Part shown: positions 49,791 through 58,763 of the stretch, piece by piece | How positions within the stretch are numbered: the first letter of the stretch is position 1 | Layout: each line of letters starts with the position of its first letter | From: Geodermatophilus pulveris | Lineage (GTDB): Bacteria > Actinomycetota > Actinomycetes > Mycobacteriales > Geodermatophilaceae | Assembly: GCF_900188375.1 (NCBI RefSeq) | Contig: NZ_FZOO01000008.1 | Coordinates: forward strand, 62,001 to 126,000 | DNA length: 64,000 bases | Reading direction: 5' to 3' | Program-made: the position numbers and the translations under genes | The notes under the pieces: model-generated | The model's database searches: none | Told to the model about the DNA's origin: nothing | The model's input: only the letters and a program-made list of their open reading frames with translations

Positions 49791-51038
49791 GTGGACGAGC
49801 TGCTGGCTGCCGTCGACGCCCTGGCCGCCGAGGACCTGGCCCCGCTGTGCGGTCCGGCGCTGCTGGAGCGGTTGCGGCCGCTGCTGGTGGCGCAGAACCG
49901 GTTGGCGGCGGAGGTGGCGCGCACGGTGGCCGAGTGCGAGGTGTCCGGCGCCGCCGAGCACGACGGGCTGACGACCATGGCGTCCTGGTTGCGCGGGCAC
50001 GGGCACCTGTCCGGTGCCGAGGCCGCCCGGGTGGTGCGCGCCGGCCGGGCGCTGGTGCACCTGCCGGCGATGGCCGCGGCGCTCGCCGCCGGGGAGGTGA
50101 CCGGCGAGCAGGCCGCCGTGCTGGGCACGATTGCCGAGCCGGGCAAGCTGACCCTCGCCGCGGAGCAGAACGTGGACCTGGCGGTCGTCGACGGGCTGCT
50201 CACCGGGGTGGCCCGGACCCGGCCGTACGCCGACACCGCGAAGGCGGTGCGGCACTATGCCGACCGGCTGGACGCCGACGGCCCCGAGCCCGACCCGACC
50301 GAGGGCCGCCGGCTGTCGATCGTGCGGCACGCCGACGGCTCGGTGTCCGGGCGATTCGACCTGGACGCCGTCGGCGGGGAGCGGTTCTGCACCGCGATCG
50401 AGGCGATCGTGCAGGCCGGCCGGTGCGCCGGCGACGAGCGCACCCGCAGCCAGCAGCAGGCCGACGCGCTGGTGCAGTTGAGCGACAACCAGCTGGCCTC
50501 CGGGGGTCTACCGGTGCTCCGGACGGTCAAGCCGCACGTCGTGGTCACCGTCGACGTCGAGGACCTGGCCGACCCGGCCACCGGCGCGGGCGCGGACGCG
50601 GCGCAGTTGGGCTCCGGGGCGCTGATCTCCGCCGCGCGGGCCCGCTGGCTGGCCTGCGACGGCGCGGTCACCCGCATCGTGATGGGCCCGGACGGGCTGC
50701 CGCTGGACGTCGGCCGCACCCAGCGGGTCGTGCCGGCGCACCTGCGCCGGGCCGTGGAACGCCGCGACCGGCACTGCGTCTTCGCCGGCTGCGGCGCTCC
50801 GGCCTGGTGGTGCGACGTCCACCACGTGCTCGAGTGGGCCAACGGCGGGGACACCTCCGTGGAGAACTCCGCGCTGCTCTGCGAGCGGCACCACACCAAG
50901 CTGCACCACGGCTTCCGCGTCCAACGACGACCCGACGGGCGATGGCACACCTGGCGGCCGGACGGCACCGAGATCCGCACCGGCCCAGGAGGCGCCGGAC
51001 CGACCAACACCGGACCACCCCTGGTGAGCGCCGCCTGA
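49791..51038 (+). CDS. DUF222 (13E12-type) HNH endonuclease
   Basis: 415 residues. A DUF222 domain fills the N-terminal 270 residues (LLERLRPLLVAQNRLAAEVA, TMASWLRGHGHLSGAEAARV). The C-terminal HNH nuclease has RDRHCVFAGCGAPAWWCDVH, then HVLEWANGGDTSVENSALLC and ERHHTKLHHG, with zinc cysteines and the H-N-H residues intact. The GTG at 49791 with GGGGAGGGG upstream is chosen; a GTG at 49740 would lie before the -10 box. The family is multicopy and mobile-like in actinobacteria and is DNA-damage-inducible in mycobacteria. A terminator follows. Confidence 0.9.
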   Translation: MDELLAAVDALAAEDLAPLCGPALLERLRPLLVAQNRLAAEVARTVAECEVSGAAEHDGLTTMASWLRGHGHLSGAEAARVVRAGRALVHLPAMAAALAAGEVTGEQAAVLGTIAEPGKLTLAAEQNVDLAVVDGLLTGVARTRPYADTAKAVRHYADRLDADGPEPDPTEGRRLSIVRHADGSVSGRFDLDAVGGERFCTAIEAIVQAGRCAGDERTRSQQQADALVQLSDNQLASGGLPVLRTVKPHVVVTVDVEDLADPATGAGADAAQLGSGALISAARARWLACDGAVTRIVMGPDGLPLDVGRTQRVVPAHLRRAVERRDRHCVFAGCGAPAWWCDVHHVLEWANGGDTSVENSALLCERHHTKLHHGFRVQRRPDGRWHTWRPDGTEIRTGPGGAGPTNTGPPLVSAA

Positions 51039-51057
51039 ACGCAGCACCCGACATCGA

Positions 51058-51084
51058 GCCGCACGACCACCCCGGTCGTGCGGC
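51058..51084. terminator. Hairpin terminator
   Basis: GCCGCACGACC and GGTCGTGCGGC arms between convergent genes ending at 51038 (+) and 51127 (-). Confidence 0.8.
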
Positions 51085-51126
51085 CCGGTGTGCGCGCCCA
51101 CCGGCTGCCGACTCCCTGCGTCCGAG

Positions 51127-52569
51127 TCAGGCCTCCCACAGCTGGACGACCAGTTCGGTGTGCGACGCGGGGAACTCGTACACCGCGGTGATGCGCAGGC
51201 CGGCATCTAGGAGGATCGCGTCGTCGTCGGAGGGAACCACCTCGCCGCCCACCACCTGCCGGACCAGCCAGACCCGCTCCTGGGGCGGCCGGGCGTCGTC
51301 CGGCGGCAGGACGAGGTCCGGCCGGAGCTGCGGGGCCGACGTCCGGACGTAGTGGTCCAGGCCGGTCGCCGAGCGGAGGTCCGCGGCCACGACAGGCTCG
51401 CCGGCGCGCTGCCGCTCGGCCAGCAGCGCCACCACGTCGTCGGCCCGCTCGCGTGGCCCGCGGTCGAACAGCGGCACGGCCGCCACCAGCGAGCAGGCCA
51501 CGAGAAACCCGGCCACCGGCGCCCGCGCGGGCCGCGGCACGGTGAGCGCGCCCACCGCCGCGAGCACCCCGAGCCCGAGCAGCCCGGCGAGCAGGTAGCG
51601 CGGCAGGTACACCGGCCGCAGCTGCTCGGCCAGGAGCAGCAGCACCAGCGGCACGACCACCCAGCAGGCGCCCACCACCCGCACCCCGGTGCCCCGCAGC
51701 GCACCCAGCACGGCCAGCCCGACGGTCAGCGCGAGCAACGGGGCCAGCCCGCCCGCCCAGGCCCCCACCGCGAGGTCGGCCAGCCTCCCGCCGGTGTCGG
51801 GCAGCCAGTCGGCGTTGCGGTCACCGTTGCCGTTGACCAGATTCACGCCGACCAGCCCCACCGCCGGCAGCGCGGCAGCGGCCCCGGCCAGGGCGACCGG
51901 CAGCGCCCGCCGGCCGCGCAGCAGCAGCGCCGCGGCGACGAAGCCGGCCAGCACCGTCAGCGCGTACCAGTGCGCCAGCCCCATGCCCGCGCCGGCCAGC
52001 CCGAACAGCAGCAGCCCCCGTGGCGGCTCCTGCAACCGTCGCACCAGCCCGAGCAGAGCCCCGCCGGTGGCCAGCAGCGCCAGCCCGTAGGGGCGCGCCT
52101 CCACCGCCTGCTCCAGCAGCAGCGGGTTGACCGCCAGCACCAGGCCGGCCAGCACCCCCGCCGCCCGCGAGGTCAGCCGGGTCACCGACCGGGTCACCAG
52201 GGCCAGCCCACCGGCCGTGGCCAGCAGCGACAGGGCCCGCAGCGAGGTGTCCCCGCCCAGGCCGGGCACTGACATCCAGGTGTGCACGACGAGGTACCAG
52301 GGCGCGTTGTACGACGGCGGCACGTCGGCCAGGTAGCTGGTGGTCCCGCGGCCCTCGACGACCGCGGTGAGGATCTCGGCGTAGGAGCGGCGGCCCACCT
52401 CCGCGGTGAACAGCTCGTCGAACCACAGCCCGTGCCCCGGGGCCAGCAGCACCGCACCCAGCAGGACGACGGCCAGCGGCGGCACCAGCTCCACCGCCGA
52501 CCAGCGGCGGGACGGCGGTGCGGCGGAGGGTCCCCGGGGTGCGGACACCCGTTCCACCGTCGCGCTCAC
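51127..52569 (-). CDS. GT-C fold (GT39/GT83-like) membrane glycosyltransferase
   Basis: 480 residues with about ten membrane helices. The first outer loop carries the acidic pair in LWFDELFTAEVGRRSYAEI, the catalytic position of GT-C enzymes, followed by PPSYNAPWYLVVHTWM. The C-terminal 90 residues are soluble (DLRSATGLDHYVRTSAPQLR). It probably moves a sugar from a polyprenyl-phosphate donor at the outer face. The GTG at 52569 follows TAACCT by 7 nt and may be leaderless. Confidence 0.82.
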   Translation of the reverse strand: MSATVERVSAPRGPSAAPPSRRWSAVELVPPLAVVLLGAVLLAPGHGLWFDELFTAEVGRRSYAEILTAVVEGRGTTSYLADVPPSYNAPWYLVVHTWMSVPGLGGDTSLRALSLLATAGGLALVTRSVTRLTSRAAGVLAGLVLAVNPLLLEQAVEARPYGLALLATGGALLGLVRRLQEPPRGLLLFGLAGAGMGLAHWYALTVLAGFVAAALLLRGRRALPVALAGAAAALPAVGLVGVNLVNGNGDRNADWLPDTGGRLADLAVGAWAGGLAPLLALTVGLAVLGALRGTGVRVVGACWVVVPLVLLLLAEQLRPVYLPRYLLAGLLGLGVLAAVGALTVPRPARAPVAGFLVACSLVAAVPLFDRGPRERADDVVALLAERQRAGEPVVAADLRSATGLDHYVRTSAPQLRPDLVLPPDDARPPQERVWLVRQVVGGEVVPSDDDAILLDAGLRITAVYEFPASHTELVVQLWEA

Positions 52570-52658
52570 GCCCAGCAGGTTAGGCGACCCTTCCCCGCGC
52601 CCCCGGGCTGTCACCCGTGCTCCGTAGCGTCCGCACCCCACGGCAGGGGAGGGCAGGG

Positions 52659-53099
52659 GTGGCGTCAGGTCCCGGGCCGAGCCCGGCACCGTCGTCGGAG
52701 ACGGTCGCCCGGCGGTTCCGGCGCCAGCCGCGCCGGGACACCGCGCACGAGCTCGCGGTCCGCCGGCGACTGCACGCCCGCGGCGTCCGCTACCGGGTCG
52801 ACGTCCGCCCGTGCGCGGCCACCCGGGCCCGCGGTGACCTCGTCTGGAAGGGGCGGCGGCTGGTCGTCTTCCTCGACGGCTGCTTCTGCAGAAGGACCAC
52901 CGTGCCCCCCACCGCTCGCAGGCTCGCGGCGGGCCCCTGCACGGCGGCCGCGAGCAACACCGCCCGTGACCGGCGGGCCGACGCGGTGCTGCGGGCCGCC
53001 GGCTGGCGGGTGCTGCGCTTCTGGGAGCACGAGGCCCCCGACGCCGTCGCCGACGCGATCTGCGCGGCCCTGGGCCGAGCGCCGGGGCCGTCGTTCACG
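52659..53099 (+). pseudogene. vsr: Vsr-like mismatch endonuclease disrupted by a REP-like element
   Basis: The N-terminal part is a normal very-short-patch repair endonuclease: RRFRRQPRRDTAHELAVRRR, LHARGVRYRVDV, GDLVWKGRRLVVFLDGCF. The next ~25 residues (normally WHGCPEHA...W, with the two catalytic-site histidines) are replaced by the translation of an inserted repeat (52891-52949). The C-terminal part NTARDRRADAVLRAAGWRVL then RFWEHE resumes in frame. The frame has no stop and runs into the next gene. No cognate cytosine methylase is near. Confidence 0.82.
52891..52949 (+). repeat. REP-like hairpin, copy A (inside vsr)
   Basis: Outer stem CCACCGTGC/GCACGGCGG, inner stem CCACCGC/GCGGCGG, loop TCGCAGGCTC. 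It aligns along its whole length to the copy at 61006. Where the arms differ, both sides change together (GTGC/GCAC here, GTCC/GGAC there), so the hairpin is conserved. Confidence 0.8.
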
Positions 53100-53189
53100 C
53101 TCCGTTCACCCCCACTGGCACCGTGCCCGCCGCGGCAGCTGGGTAGGACCCCCGGCACGCCCATCCGTCAGCGCGGTCAGGAGGACGAC

Positions 53190-53420
53190 GTGTCGATGTG
53201 GACCCCCATGGAACCCAACCTCGGCCAGGAGGCCGACGGCATCCCCGCGGCCGACCCCGGAGCCGGTGGCCCGCAACCGGCCGACGGCTTCGGGGTGGGC
53301 GGCGAGGAGCCCGACCGGCCCGAGGAGGGCCAGCCGCAGGCGGCGGGGTCGGGCGAGCCGGCCGGCGACCCGCCGTTCCGCACCCCCGACCCGGACGACG
53401 TGTCCCGCGACCGGGCCTGA
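53190..53420 (+). CDS. Small hydrophilic protein, 76 aa
   Basis: GTG at 53190 after CAGGAGGACGAC. Acidic, Pro/Gly-rich and probably disordered (MWTPMEPNLGQEADGIPAAD, EEPDRPEEGQPQAAG, ending PFRTPDPDDVSRDRA). It lies in the same frame as the vsr remnant, which reads into it. Function unknown; followed by a strong terminator. Confidence 0.65.
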   Translation: MSMWTPMEPNLGQEADGIPAADPGAGGPQPADGFGVGGEEPDRPEEGQPQAAGSGEPAGDPPFRTPDPDDVSRDRA

Positions 53421-53435
53421 GGCCACGACCGGCCT

Positions 53436-53465
53436 GGCGGACCGCACCCCGTGGTGCGGTCCGCC
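53436..53465. terminator. Bidirectional hairpin terminator
   Basis: GGCGGACCGCACC-CCGT-GGTGCGGTCCGCC between convergent genes ending at 53420 (+) and 53493 (-). Confidence 0.85.
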
Positions 53466-53492
53466 GGGCCGGATCGGGCCGGTCCTGGTGGG

Positions 53493-53969
53493 TCAGCCCC
53501 CGACGACGCCGAGCAGCCGGGCGACCAGGTCGTAGTGGCCCACCGCCCAGAACACGACACCGGCGGCCACCAGGCCGCCGACGGTCACCGCCGCCGAGCT
53601 GGCCGGGTGCTGCCGGGCGTGCGCCCACGTGTCGCGGGCCTTGCGGCGGAAGGCCAGGAAGAACCGCCGCGCCCACTCGAACTCCGTCGACCACACCCAC
53701 AGCCCGACCAGGATCGGCGGGATGGTGAGCGGCCCGGGCAGCACGGTCAGCGCCAGGCCGAGCAGCACGAGCAGCAGCCCTGCCACGAAGACCGCGACCC
53801 GGTAGGCGATCCCCAGGCCCGGCTTCTGCCGGACGCGGTCCCGCCACGAGCCGGGCGCGACCGGCCGCGGCCGGCCCAGCCCGTCGGTGCAGTCGGCGCA
53901 CCGGGTGGCGCCGCCGCGGGCGGACGTGCTGGGGGCGGACGCGTCCGGGGTGTCGACGGCGTGGGTCAC
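53493..53969 (-). CDS. TIGR02611-type (PGPGW) membrane protein
   Basis: 158 residues. It has a cytoplasmic lead, two close membrane helices (AVFVAGLLLVLLGLALTVLP and PLTIPPILVGLWVWSTEF) joined at LPGPLTIPP, the PGPGW-family motif region, then an amphipathic segment WARRFFLAFRRKARDTW and a third helix (VTVGGLVAAGVVFWAVG). Function unknown. The GTG at 53969 has CAGGAGG upstream. Confidence 0.78.
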   Translation of the reverse strand: MTHAVDTPDASAPSTSARGGATRCADCTDGLGRPRPVAPGSWRDRVRQKPGLGIAYRVAVFVAGLLLVLLGLALTVLPGPLTIPPILVGLWVWSTEFEWARRFFLAFRRKARDTWAHARQHPASSAAVTVGGLVAAGVVFWAVGHYDLVARLLGVVGG

Positions 53970-54006
53970 GGGTCCTCCTGGCTCGGGGCGGGTCGCGCGC
54001 GGACGG

Positions 54007-54546
54007 TCAGCGGGCAGTGAGCCCGCGCGCGACCTCGCTGGGCCGCTGCTGCTCCCCGGCATAGGAGCTGACCACCACGAGCGCCCCGGTCAGCGCCGGG
54101 ATCACCCACTGCAGCTGGTCGAGCTTGGCCTGCGCCTCGGCGACCTCGGCCCGGGCCCGCTTGCTCGGCTTGGTGCCCGAGCGGGACGGGGTGCCTCCGG
54201 CGTCCGAGACGACCTTGCCCAGCGCCCGGCTGTAGGCGGTGACGCCGAGTGCGGCCGCGGTCAGCAGGGTCTTCACCGTGCTCATGCCGGCCACGCCCTC
54301 CTGCTGGGAGACCCGCGCGCGGTGCGCGATCAGCTGGCCGACGCTGCCGACGAGGTGGGCGCCGATGGCCGCGGCGTTGACCGGCGTCCACCGGTCCCAC
54401 CCGGCGTTGGCGACCCGGCCGGCGTCGGAGGCCCCGCCGGCCTCACCGGCGGCCGGGTTGAGGGCCACGGCATTGGCCAGCGTGCCGCCGAACCAGGCGG
54501 CGAGGCCGACGTCGTGCAAGGAGCGGGACAGGGTGTTGCGCGCCAT
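54007..54546 (-). CDS. Hypothetical membrane protein, 179 aa
   Basis: Starts MARNTLSRSLHDVGLAAWFG after GGAGGAG. Three or four hydrophobic helices (WFGGTLANAVALNP, IGAHLVGSVGQLIAH, VKTLLTAAALGVTAY, WVIPALTGALVVVSSY) are separated by a basic coiled-coil-like loop (SKRARAEVAEAQAKLDQL). This is an actinobacterial conserved type with no known role. It is upstream of, and in the same direction as, the PGPGW gene. Confidence 0.7.
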   Translation of the reverse strand: MARNTLSRSLHDVGLAAWFGGTLANAVALNPAAGEAGGASDAGRVANAGWDRWTPVNAAAIGAHLVGSVGQLIAHRARVSQQEGVAGMSTVKTLLTAAALGVTAYSRALGKVVSDAGGTPSRSGTKPSKRARAEVAEAQAKLDQLQWVIPALTGALVVVSSYAGEQQRPSEVARGLTAR

Positions 54547-54621
54547 GGTGGTGCTCCTCCGGAGATGTGAACTGGGCTCCGGGCCGCTCTACCCCGCATC
54601 CCGCGTTCACACTCCGTTGGC

Positions 54622-54891
54622 TCAGGTGCCGTACCGCAGCGCCGCCCGCCGGCGTGCCTTGGCCGCCTCCACCTCGCGGTCCCGCGGCGGCGCGGTGGTG
54701 ACCACGGCGGCCAGCAGCCGGGCGGAGGCCTCGGCGACCTCGGCGACGGCGCGGTCGAACGCCTCCTCGTTGGCCCGGGACGGCCGTGCCGTCCCGCTGA
54801 TCTTGCGCACGTACTGCAGCGCTGCGGCGTGCACCTCCGCGTCGGTGACGGGCGGCGCGAAGTTGGCCAGCGGCCGGATGTTGCGGCACAT
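54622..54891 (-). CDS. DUF2277-domain protein
   Basis: 89 residues, the full DUF2277 family: MCRNIRPLANFAPPVTDAEV, HAAALQYVRKISGTARPS, FDRAVAEVAEASARLL. The N-terminal MCRNI is invariant in the family. Role unknown; probably a small DNA- or RNA-related helical protein. Confidence 0.87.
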   Translation of the reverse strand: MCRNIRPLANFAPPVTDAEVHAAALQYVRKISGTARPSRANEEAFDRAVAEVAEASARLLAAVVTTAPPRDREVEAAKARRRAALRYGT

Positions 54892-54960
54892 GGGCCGCAG
54901 CGTAGGAGCGCGCGGTGCCGCCCGGGGAGCGCCGCGGCCCGTGGGGGTGAGGATGGGCGG

Positions 54961-55374
54961 GTGCCGGGGGAGGACGCGGGAGCCGTGCTGCTGGTGGACG
55001 CCGCCAACGTGGTGGGCGCCCGGCCCGACGGCTGGTGGCGCGACCGCGCCGGGGCGACTGCCCGCCTGCTCGCCCGGCTGGCCGCGCTGCCGGGCCGGAC
55101 GGTGCCCGCACCCGCGGGCGGTGACCCGCTGCGGTGCGCCGAGGTGGTGGCGGTCGTCGAGGGTGCGGCCCGCGCGGTCCCCGCCCCGGACGGCGTCACC
55201 GTGGTGCGCGCCCCGGGCAGCGGGGACGACGCGCTCGCCTCCGTCGCGGCCCGCGTCGCGGGGGAGGGGCGCGACCTGGTGGTGGTCACCGCCGACCGCG
55301 GCCTGCGGGCCCGGCTGCCCGCGGGCGCGGCCGTCACCGGGCCCGGCTGGCTGTACGACGTCCTGCCCGCATGA
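54961..55374 (+). CDS. NYN/PIN-like domain protein
   Basis: 137 residues. AVLLVDAANVVGARPDGWWR holds the first acidic metal position of the NYN fold; GSGDDALASVAARVAGEGRD, LVVVTADRGLRARL and GPGWLYDVLP supply the rest. It is likely a small ribonuclease. The GTG at 54961 is divergent from the DUF2277 gene 69 nt away. No antitoxin partner is visible. Confidence 0.8.
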   Translation: MPGEDAGAVLLVDAANVVGARPDGWWRDRAGATARLLARLAALPGRTVPAPAGGDPLRCAEVVAVVEGAARAVPAPDGVTVVRAPGSGDDALASVAARVAGEGRDLVVVTADRGLRARLPAGAAVTGPGWLYDVLPA

Positions 55375-55462
55375 GCCGCCGAGCCCGAGGGTAGGGCGGC
55401 TACACCGATGCGCAGGACGACCTGCCCCGCGCGTCCACCGCCCCCCCGACCCGAGGAGCCGC

Positions 55463-56362
55463 ATGCCGCCGGCCGCGCCGTCCCAGCCCCTGACCGCCCT
55501 CGTCACCGGCGCCTCGAGCGGGATCGGCCGGGCCACCGTGCACCTGCTGGCCGGCCGCGGCGCGCGGCTGGTCCTGGTCGCCCGCGGCCGCGCGGCGCTG
55601 GAGGACACGGCGGCCGAGGCCCGGGAGGCCGGCGCCGCCGAGGTGCTGGTCTGCCCCGCCGACGTGCTCGACGAGGACGCGCTGCGCACGGCCGTCGAGG
55701 GCACCGTCGCCCGCTTCGGCCGCCTCGACGCCGTCATCCACTCCGCCCAGGTGGTCGCCTACGGCCGGATCGAGGACGTGCCCAAGGAGGTCTACGAGCG
55801 CGTCGTCGACACCTCGCTGCACGGCACCGCCAACCTCGCCCGCGTGGTGCTGCCGGTCTTCCGCCGCCAGGAGGCCGGCCACCTCGTCGTCGTCAGCTCG
55901 CTGCTGGCCTCGGTGGCCACCCCGCTGATGGGCAGCTACATCGCCGCCAAGTGGGGGCAGCTCGGCCTGATCCGCGTGCTGCAGCAGGAGACCCGCGACG
56001 TCCCGGGCCTGCACGTCTCCGCCGTCGCCCCGGGTGGGGTCAACACCCCGATCTACGCGCAGGCGGGCAGCTTCATCGGGATCAAGGGACGGCCGCCCAT
56101 CCCGATCTACTCGCCGCAGCGGGTGGCCCGCTCGGTGGTGGCGCGGCTGGAGCACCCGCGGCGGCTGGTCCAGTCCGGGTTCGCCAACCCGGTGGTCATC
56201 CTCGGCTTCCGGCTGTTCCCGGCGGTCTACGACGCGCTCGTCGGGCCGCTGCTGCGGGTGTTCGCGCTCGCCGACGACCACCGCACGCCGTCCACCGAGG
56301 GCAACGTCTTCCGCTCGGTGCCGGAGGGCAACGCCACCGAGGGCCGCTGGCACGGCCTCTGA
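55463..56362 (+). CDS. Short-chain dehydrogenase/reductase
   Basis: 299 residues. Cofactor loop TGASSGIGRAT (15-25), NNAG replaced by HSAQ (93-96), catalytic S146, Y159 and K163 (SYIAAKWG). The long C-terminal tail (VKNPVVILGFRLFPAVYDAL-like, residues 235-299) is typical of the oxidoreductases that act on bulky or membrane-bound substrates. ATG 55463 after GAGGAG. It ends 5 nt before the convergent GAF-ANTAR gene. Confidence 0.88.
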   Translation: MPPAAPSQPLTALVTGASSGIGRATVHLLAGRGARLVLVARGRAALEDTAAEAREAGAAEVLVCPADVLDEDALRTAVEGTVARFGRLDAVIHSAQVVAYGRIEDVPKEVYERVVDTSLHGTANLARVVLPVFRRQEAGHLVVVSSLLASVATPLMGSYIAAKWGQLGLIRVLQQETRDVPGLHVSAVAPGGVNTPIYAQAGSFIGIKGRPPIPIYSPQRVARSVVARLEHPRRLVQSGFANPVVILGFRLFPAVYDALVGPLLRVFALADDHRTPSTEGNVFRSVPEGNATEGRWHGL

Positions 56363-56366
56363 GCGC

Positions 56367-57080
56367 TCACCAGCGGCCCGGGCGGTCGGCCAGCCCCTCC
56401 TCGAACGCGCCGACGATCCCGGCCGCGATGTCGCGCAGCTCGACGTTGCGCCGCTGGGAGGCGATCCGCAGCAGGTCGAAGGCCGCGGCCGCGGTGCAGC
56501 GCTCCTGTGCCATGAGCAGGCCGACGGCCTGCCCGATGGTGGCCCGGGTGTCCAGGCCGCCGGTCAGCCGGTCGGCGCGGTCGTCGCTGTCGGCGATCCG
56601 GAGCGCGACCGTCAGCGCGCCGGTCGCCTGCTCCGCCCAGCCGGCCGCGACGGACTCGTCCTGGGCGGTGAACACCCCCGGTTCGGTGGCGTAGAGGTTC
56701 AGCGCGCCGGCGCTGCGGCCCTCGACGTCCAGCGGCAGCGACAGCGAGGAGCGCACGCCGAGCTCCACGGCCTGCGCCGGGTAGGGGTCCCAGCGCCCTT
56801 CGGTGGCCATGTCCTCGACCCGGACGACGGTGCCGGTGCGCATCGACTCCAGGGACGGCCCGACGTCCAGCCGGTACTGCCGCTGGTCGGCCCGGTCGGC
56901 CAGCGGGCCGGTGCTGGCCACGGTGACCCCGCTGGTGGCGCGGGTCAGGGTGAGCCCGCAGGCCTCGGCGTGCGGCACCTGCCGTGCGGTGAGGTGCACC
57001 AGGTCCCCCGGGAAGGAGCCCAGGTCGCCGCCGGAGGCCAGCGACGCGAGCAGGTCGCCCGCGTCCGTTGCCTGGCTCAC
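56367..57080 (-). CDS. GAF-ANTAR RNA-binding antiterminator
   Basis: 237 residues. A GAF domain (about 20-165; VVRVEDMATEGRWDPYPAQA, LPLDVEGRSAGALNLYA) senses a small molecule; a C-terminal ANTAR domain (about 170-230; RATIGQAVGLLMAQERCTAA, AFDLLRIASQRRNVELRDIA) binds paired RNA hairpins to prevent termination. Divergent from an ethanolamine permease-EutBC operon, which recalls the EutV ANTAR regulator of firmicutes. It probably controls those genes (inference). GTG start at 57080. Confidence 0.88.
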   Translation of the reverse strand: MSQATDAGDLLASLASGGDLGSFPGDLVHLTARQVPHAEACGLTLTRATSGVTVASTGPLADRADQRQYRLDVGPSLESMRTGTVVRVEDMATEGRWDPYPAQAVELGVRSSLSLPLDVEGRSAGALNLYATEPGVFTAQDESVAAGWAEQATGALTVALRIADSDDRADRLTGGLDTRATIGQAVGLLMAQERCTAAAAFDLLRIASQRRNVELRDIAAGIVGAFEEGLADRPGRW

Positions 57081-57131
57081 CGCTGCCGTCCTCCGTCCGC
57101 CGCACCCGGTGCCGACGGCGAGTGTCGCCCA

Positions 57132-57177
57132 GACCGGCCGGGCGGCGGCCGGTCCGCGGGACGACGGCCGTCCCGCG
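57132..57177 (+). promoter_or_regulatory. Two back-to-back hairpins in the eut leader (ANTAR-target candidate)
   Basis: GACCGGCC-GGGCGGC-GGCCGGTC (57132-57154... arms 57132-57139 and 57147-57154) is followed without a gap by CGCGGGACG-ACGGC-CGTCCCGCG (57155-57177). ANTAR proteins recognise tandem hairpins with A1/G4 loops; the second loop ACGGC has A1 and G4 but five bases instead of six. The region is shared with the divergent regulator gene. Confidence 0.4.
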
Positions 57178-57302
57178 CGTGAGTCGCCGCGCGTACGCGC
57201 CGGTGAACGCCGTGTTGCGCCGCCGCGGGCCGTTGACCGCGCCCGGCCGTCGGACGACGCTGGCCCTCCCCGCACCCCGGCGGGCCGACCGCGGGAGCCG
57301 CC

Positions 57303-58763
57303 ATGACCGCCGAACCCACCGCCCGCACGACCCCGGCCCGCCGCGCCGGCGTCGAGGCCGAGCGGGTCGACGAGGGCTACCTGGAGAAGCGCCGGCTGCG
57401 CACCGGGACGGCGGGCTGGCTGCTGCTGGCCGGCCTCGGCGTCTCGGCGGTCATCTCCGGCGACTACGCCGGCTGGAACTTCGGCCTGGCCGAAGGCGGC
57501 TTCGGCGGCCTGCTGGTCGCCACCGTGCTCATGGCGGTCATGTACACCGCGATGGTGTTCGGGCTGGCCGAGCTGGGCTCCGCGCTGCCGACCGCCGGCG
57601 GCGGGTACACCTTCGCTCGGCGCGCGCTCGGCCCGTGGGGCGGCTACGCCACCGGGGTCGCCGTCCTCATCGAGTACGCGATCGCGCCGGCCGCGATCGC
57701 CACGTTCATCGGCGCCTACGTCGAGTCCCTCGGGCTGTTCGGCATCACCGACGGCTGGTGGGTCTACCTCGCGGTGTACGCGCTGTTCGTCGGCATCCAC
57801 CTCCTCGGCGTCGGCGAGGCGCTCAAGGCGATGTTCGCCGTCACCGTCGTCGCGCTGGCCGGGCTGGCGGTGTTCCTCGCCGGCGCCGTCCCGCGGTTCG
57901 ACGCCGGGAACCTGCTCGACATCGCGCCCACCGACGCCGCCGGCGCCTCGGCGTTCCTGCCCTACGGGATCCTGGGCATCTGGGCGGCGTTCCCGTTCGC
58001 GATCTGGTTCTTCCTCGCCGTCGAGAGCGTGCCGCTGGCCGCCGAGGAGGCCCGCGACCCGGCCCGCTCCATGCCACGGGGGATCGTCGCGGCGATGGGC
58101 GTGCTCGTCGTCCTCGCCGTCCTCATGCTGGTGTTCACCCCGGGCGCGGCCGGGTCGGCGGCGATCGCGGAGTCGGGCAACCCGCCGGTCGACGCGCTGG
58201 CCGCCGCCGGCGCCCCCGGCGGCCTGACGACGGTGGTCAACTACGCCGGGCTGTTCGGCCTGGTCGCCAGCTTCTTCTCGATCATCTACGCGTACTCGCG
58301 GCAGACCTTCGCGCTCTCCCGCGCCGGCTACCTGCCGCGGGCGCTGTCGGTGACCAACGCGCGCAAGGCCCCGGTGCTGGCCCTGCTCGTGCCCGGCGCG
58401 ATCGGCTTCGCCCTCTCGCTGACCGGGCAGGGCGCGGTGCTGCTCAACATGGCCGTCTTCGGGGCGACGGTCTCCTACGTGCTCATGATGGTCAGCCACA
58501 TCGTGCTGCGCCGCCGCGAGCCGGACCTGCCGCGGCCCTACCGCACCCCGGGCGGGACGGCGACCACCGGCGTCGCGCTGGTGCTGGCCGCCGCCGCCGC
58601 GGTGGCGACGTTCCTCGTCGACGTCACCGCCGCGCTGTGGACGCTCGCCGCCTACGCCGCCTTCCTCGCCTACTTCGCCCTGCACAGCCGCCACCACCTG
58701 GTGGCCTCCGCGCCGGAGGAGGAGTTCGAGTTGCTGGCCGACGCCCGGGACGACGTCCGGTGA
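57303..58763 (+). CDS. eat-like: Ethanolamine permease (APC superfamily)
   Basis: 486 residues, twelve membrane helices. The N-terminal SAVISGDYAGWNFGLAEGGF is the signature of ethanolamine-type permeases within the amino acid transporter family, and LPTAGGGYTFARRALGPWGG is the common second motif. It probably imports ethanolamine for the lyase encoded next to it. ATG 57303 after CGGGAG. Its stop overlaps the eutB start (GTGA). Confidence 0.88.
   Translation: MTAEPTARTTPARRAGVEAERVDEGYLEKRRLRTGTAGWLLLAGLGVSAVISGDYAGWNFGLAEGGFGGLLVATVLMAVMYTAMVFGLAELGSALPTAGGGYTFARRALGPWGGYATGVAVLIEYAIAPAAIATFIGAYVESLGLFGITDGWWVYLAVYALFVGIHLLGVGEALKAMFAVTVVALAGLAVFLAGAVPRFDAGNLLDIAPTDAAGASAFLPYGILGIWAAFPFAIWFFLAVESVPLAAEEARDPARSMPRGIVAAMGVLVVLAVLMLVFTPGAAGSAAIAESGNPPVDALAAAGAPGGLTTVVNYAGLFGLVASFFSIIYAYSRQTFALSRAGYLPRALSVTNARKAPVLALLVPGAIGFALSLTGQGAVLLNMAVFGATVSYVLMMVSHIVLRRREPDLPRPYRTPGGTATTGVALVLAAAAAVATFLVDVTAALWTLAAYAAFLAYFALHSRHHLVASAPEEEFELLADARDDVR

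Noticed and set aside
54961..55374. NYN-domain protein as a toxin of a toxin-antitoxin pair.
   Set aside because: No small partner ORF lies beside it in the same direction; the divergent DUF2277 gene is not an antitoxin type.
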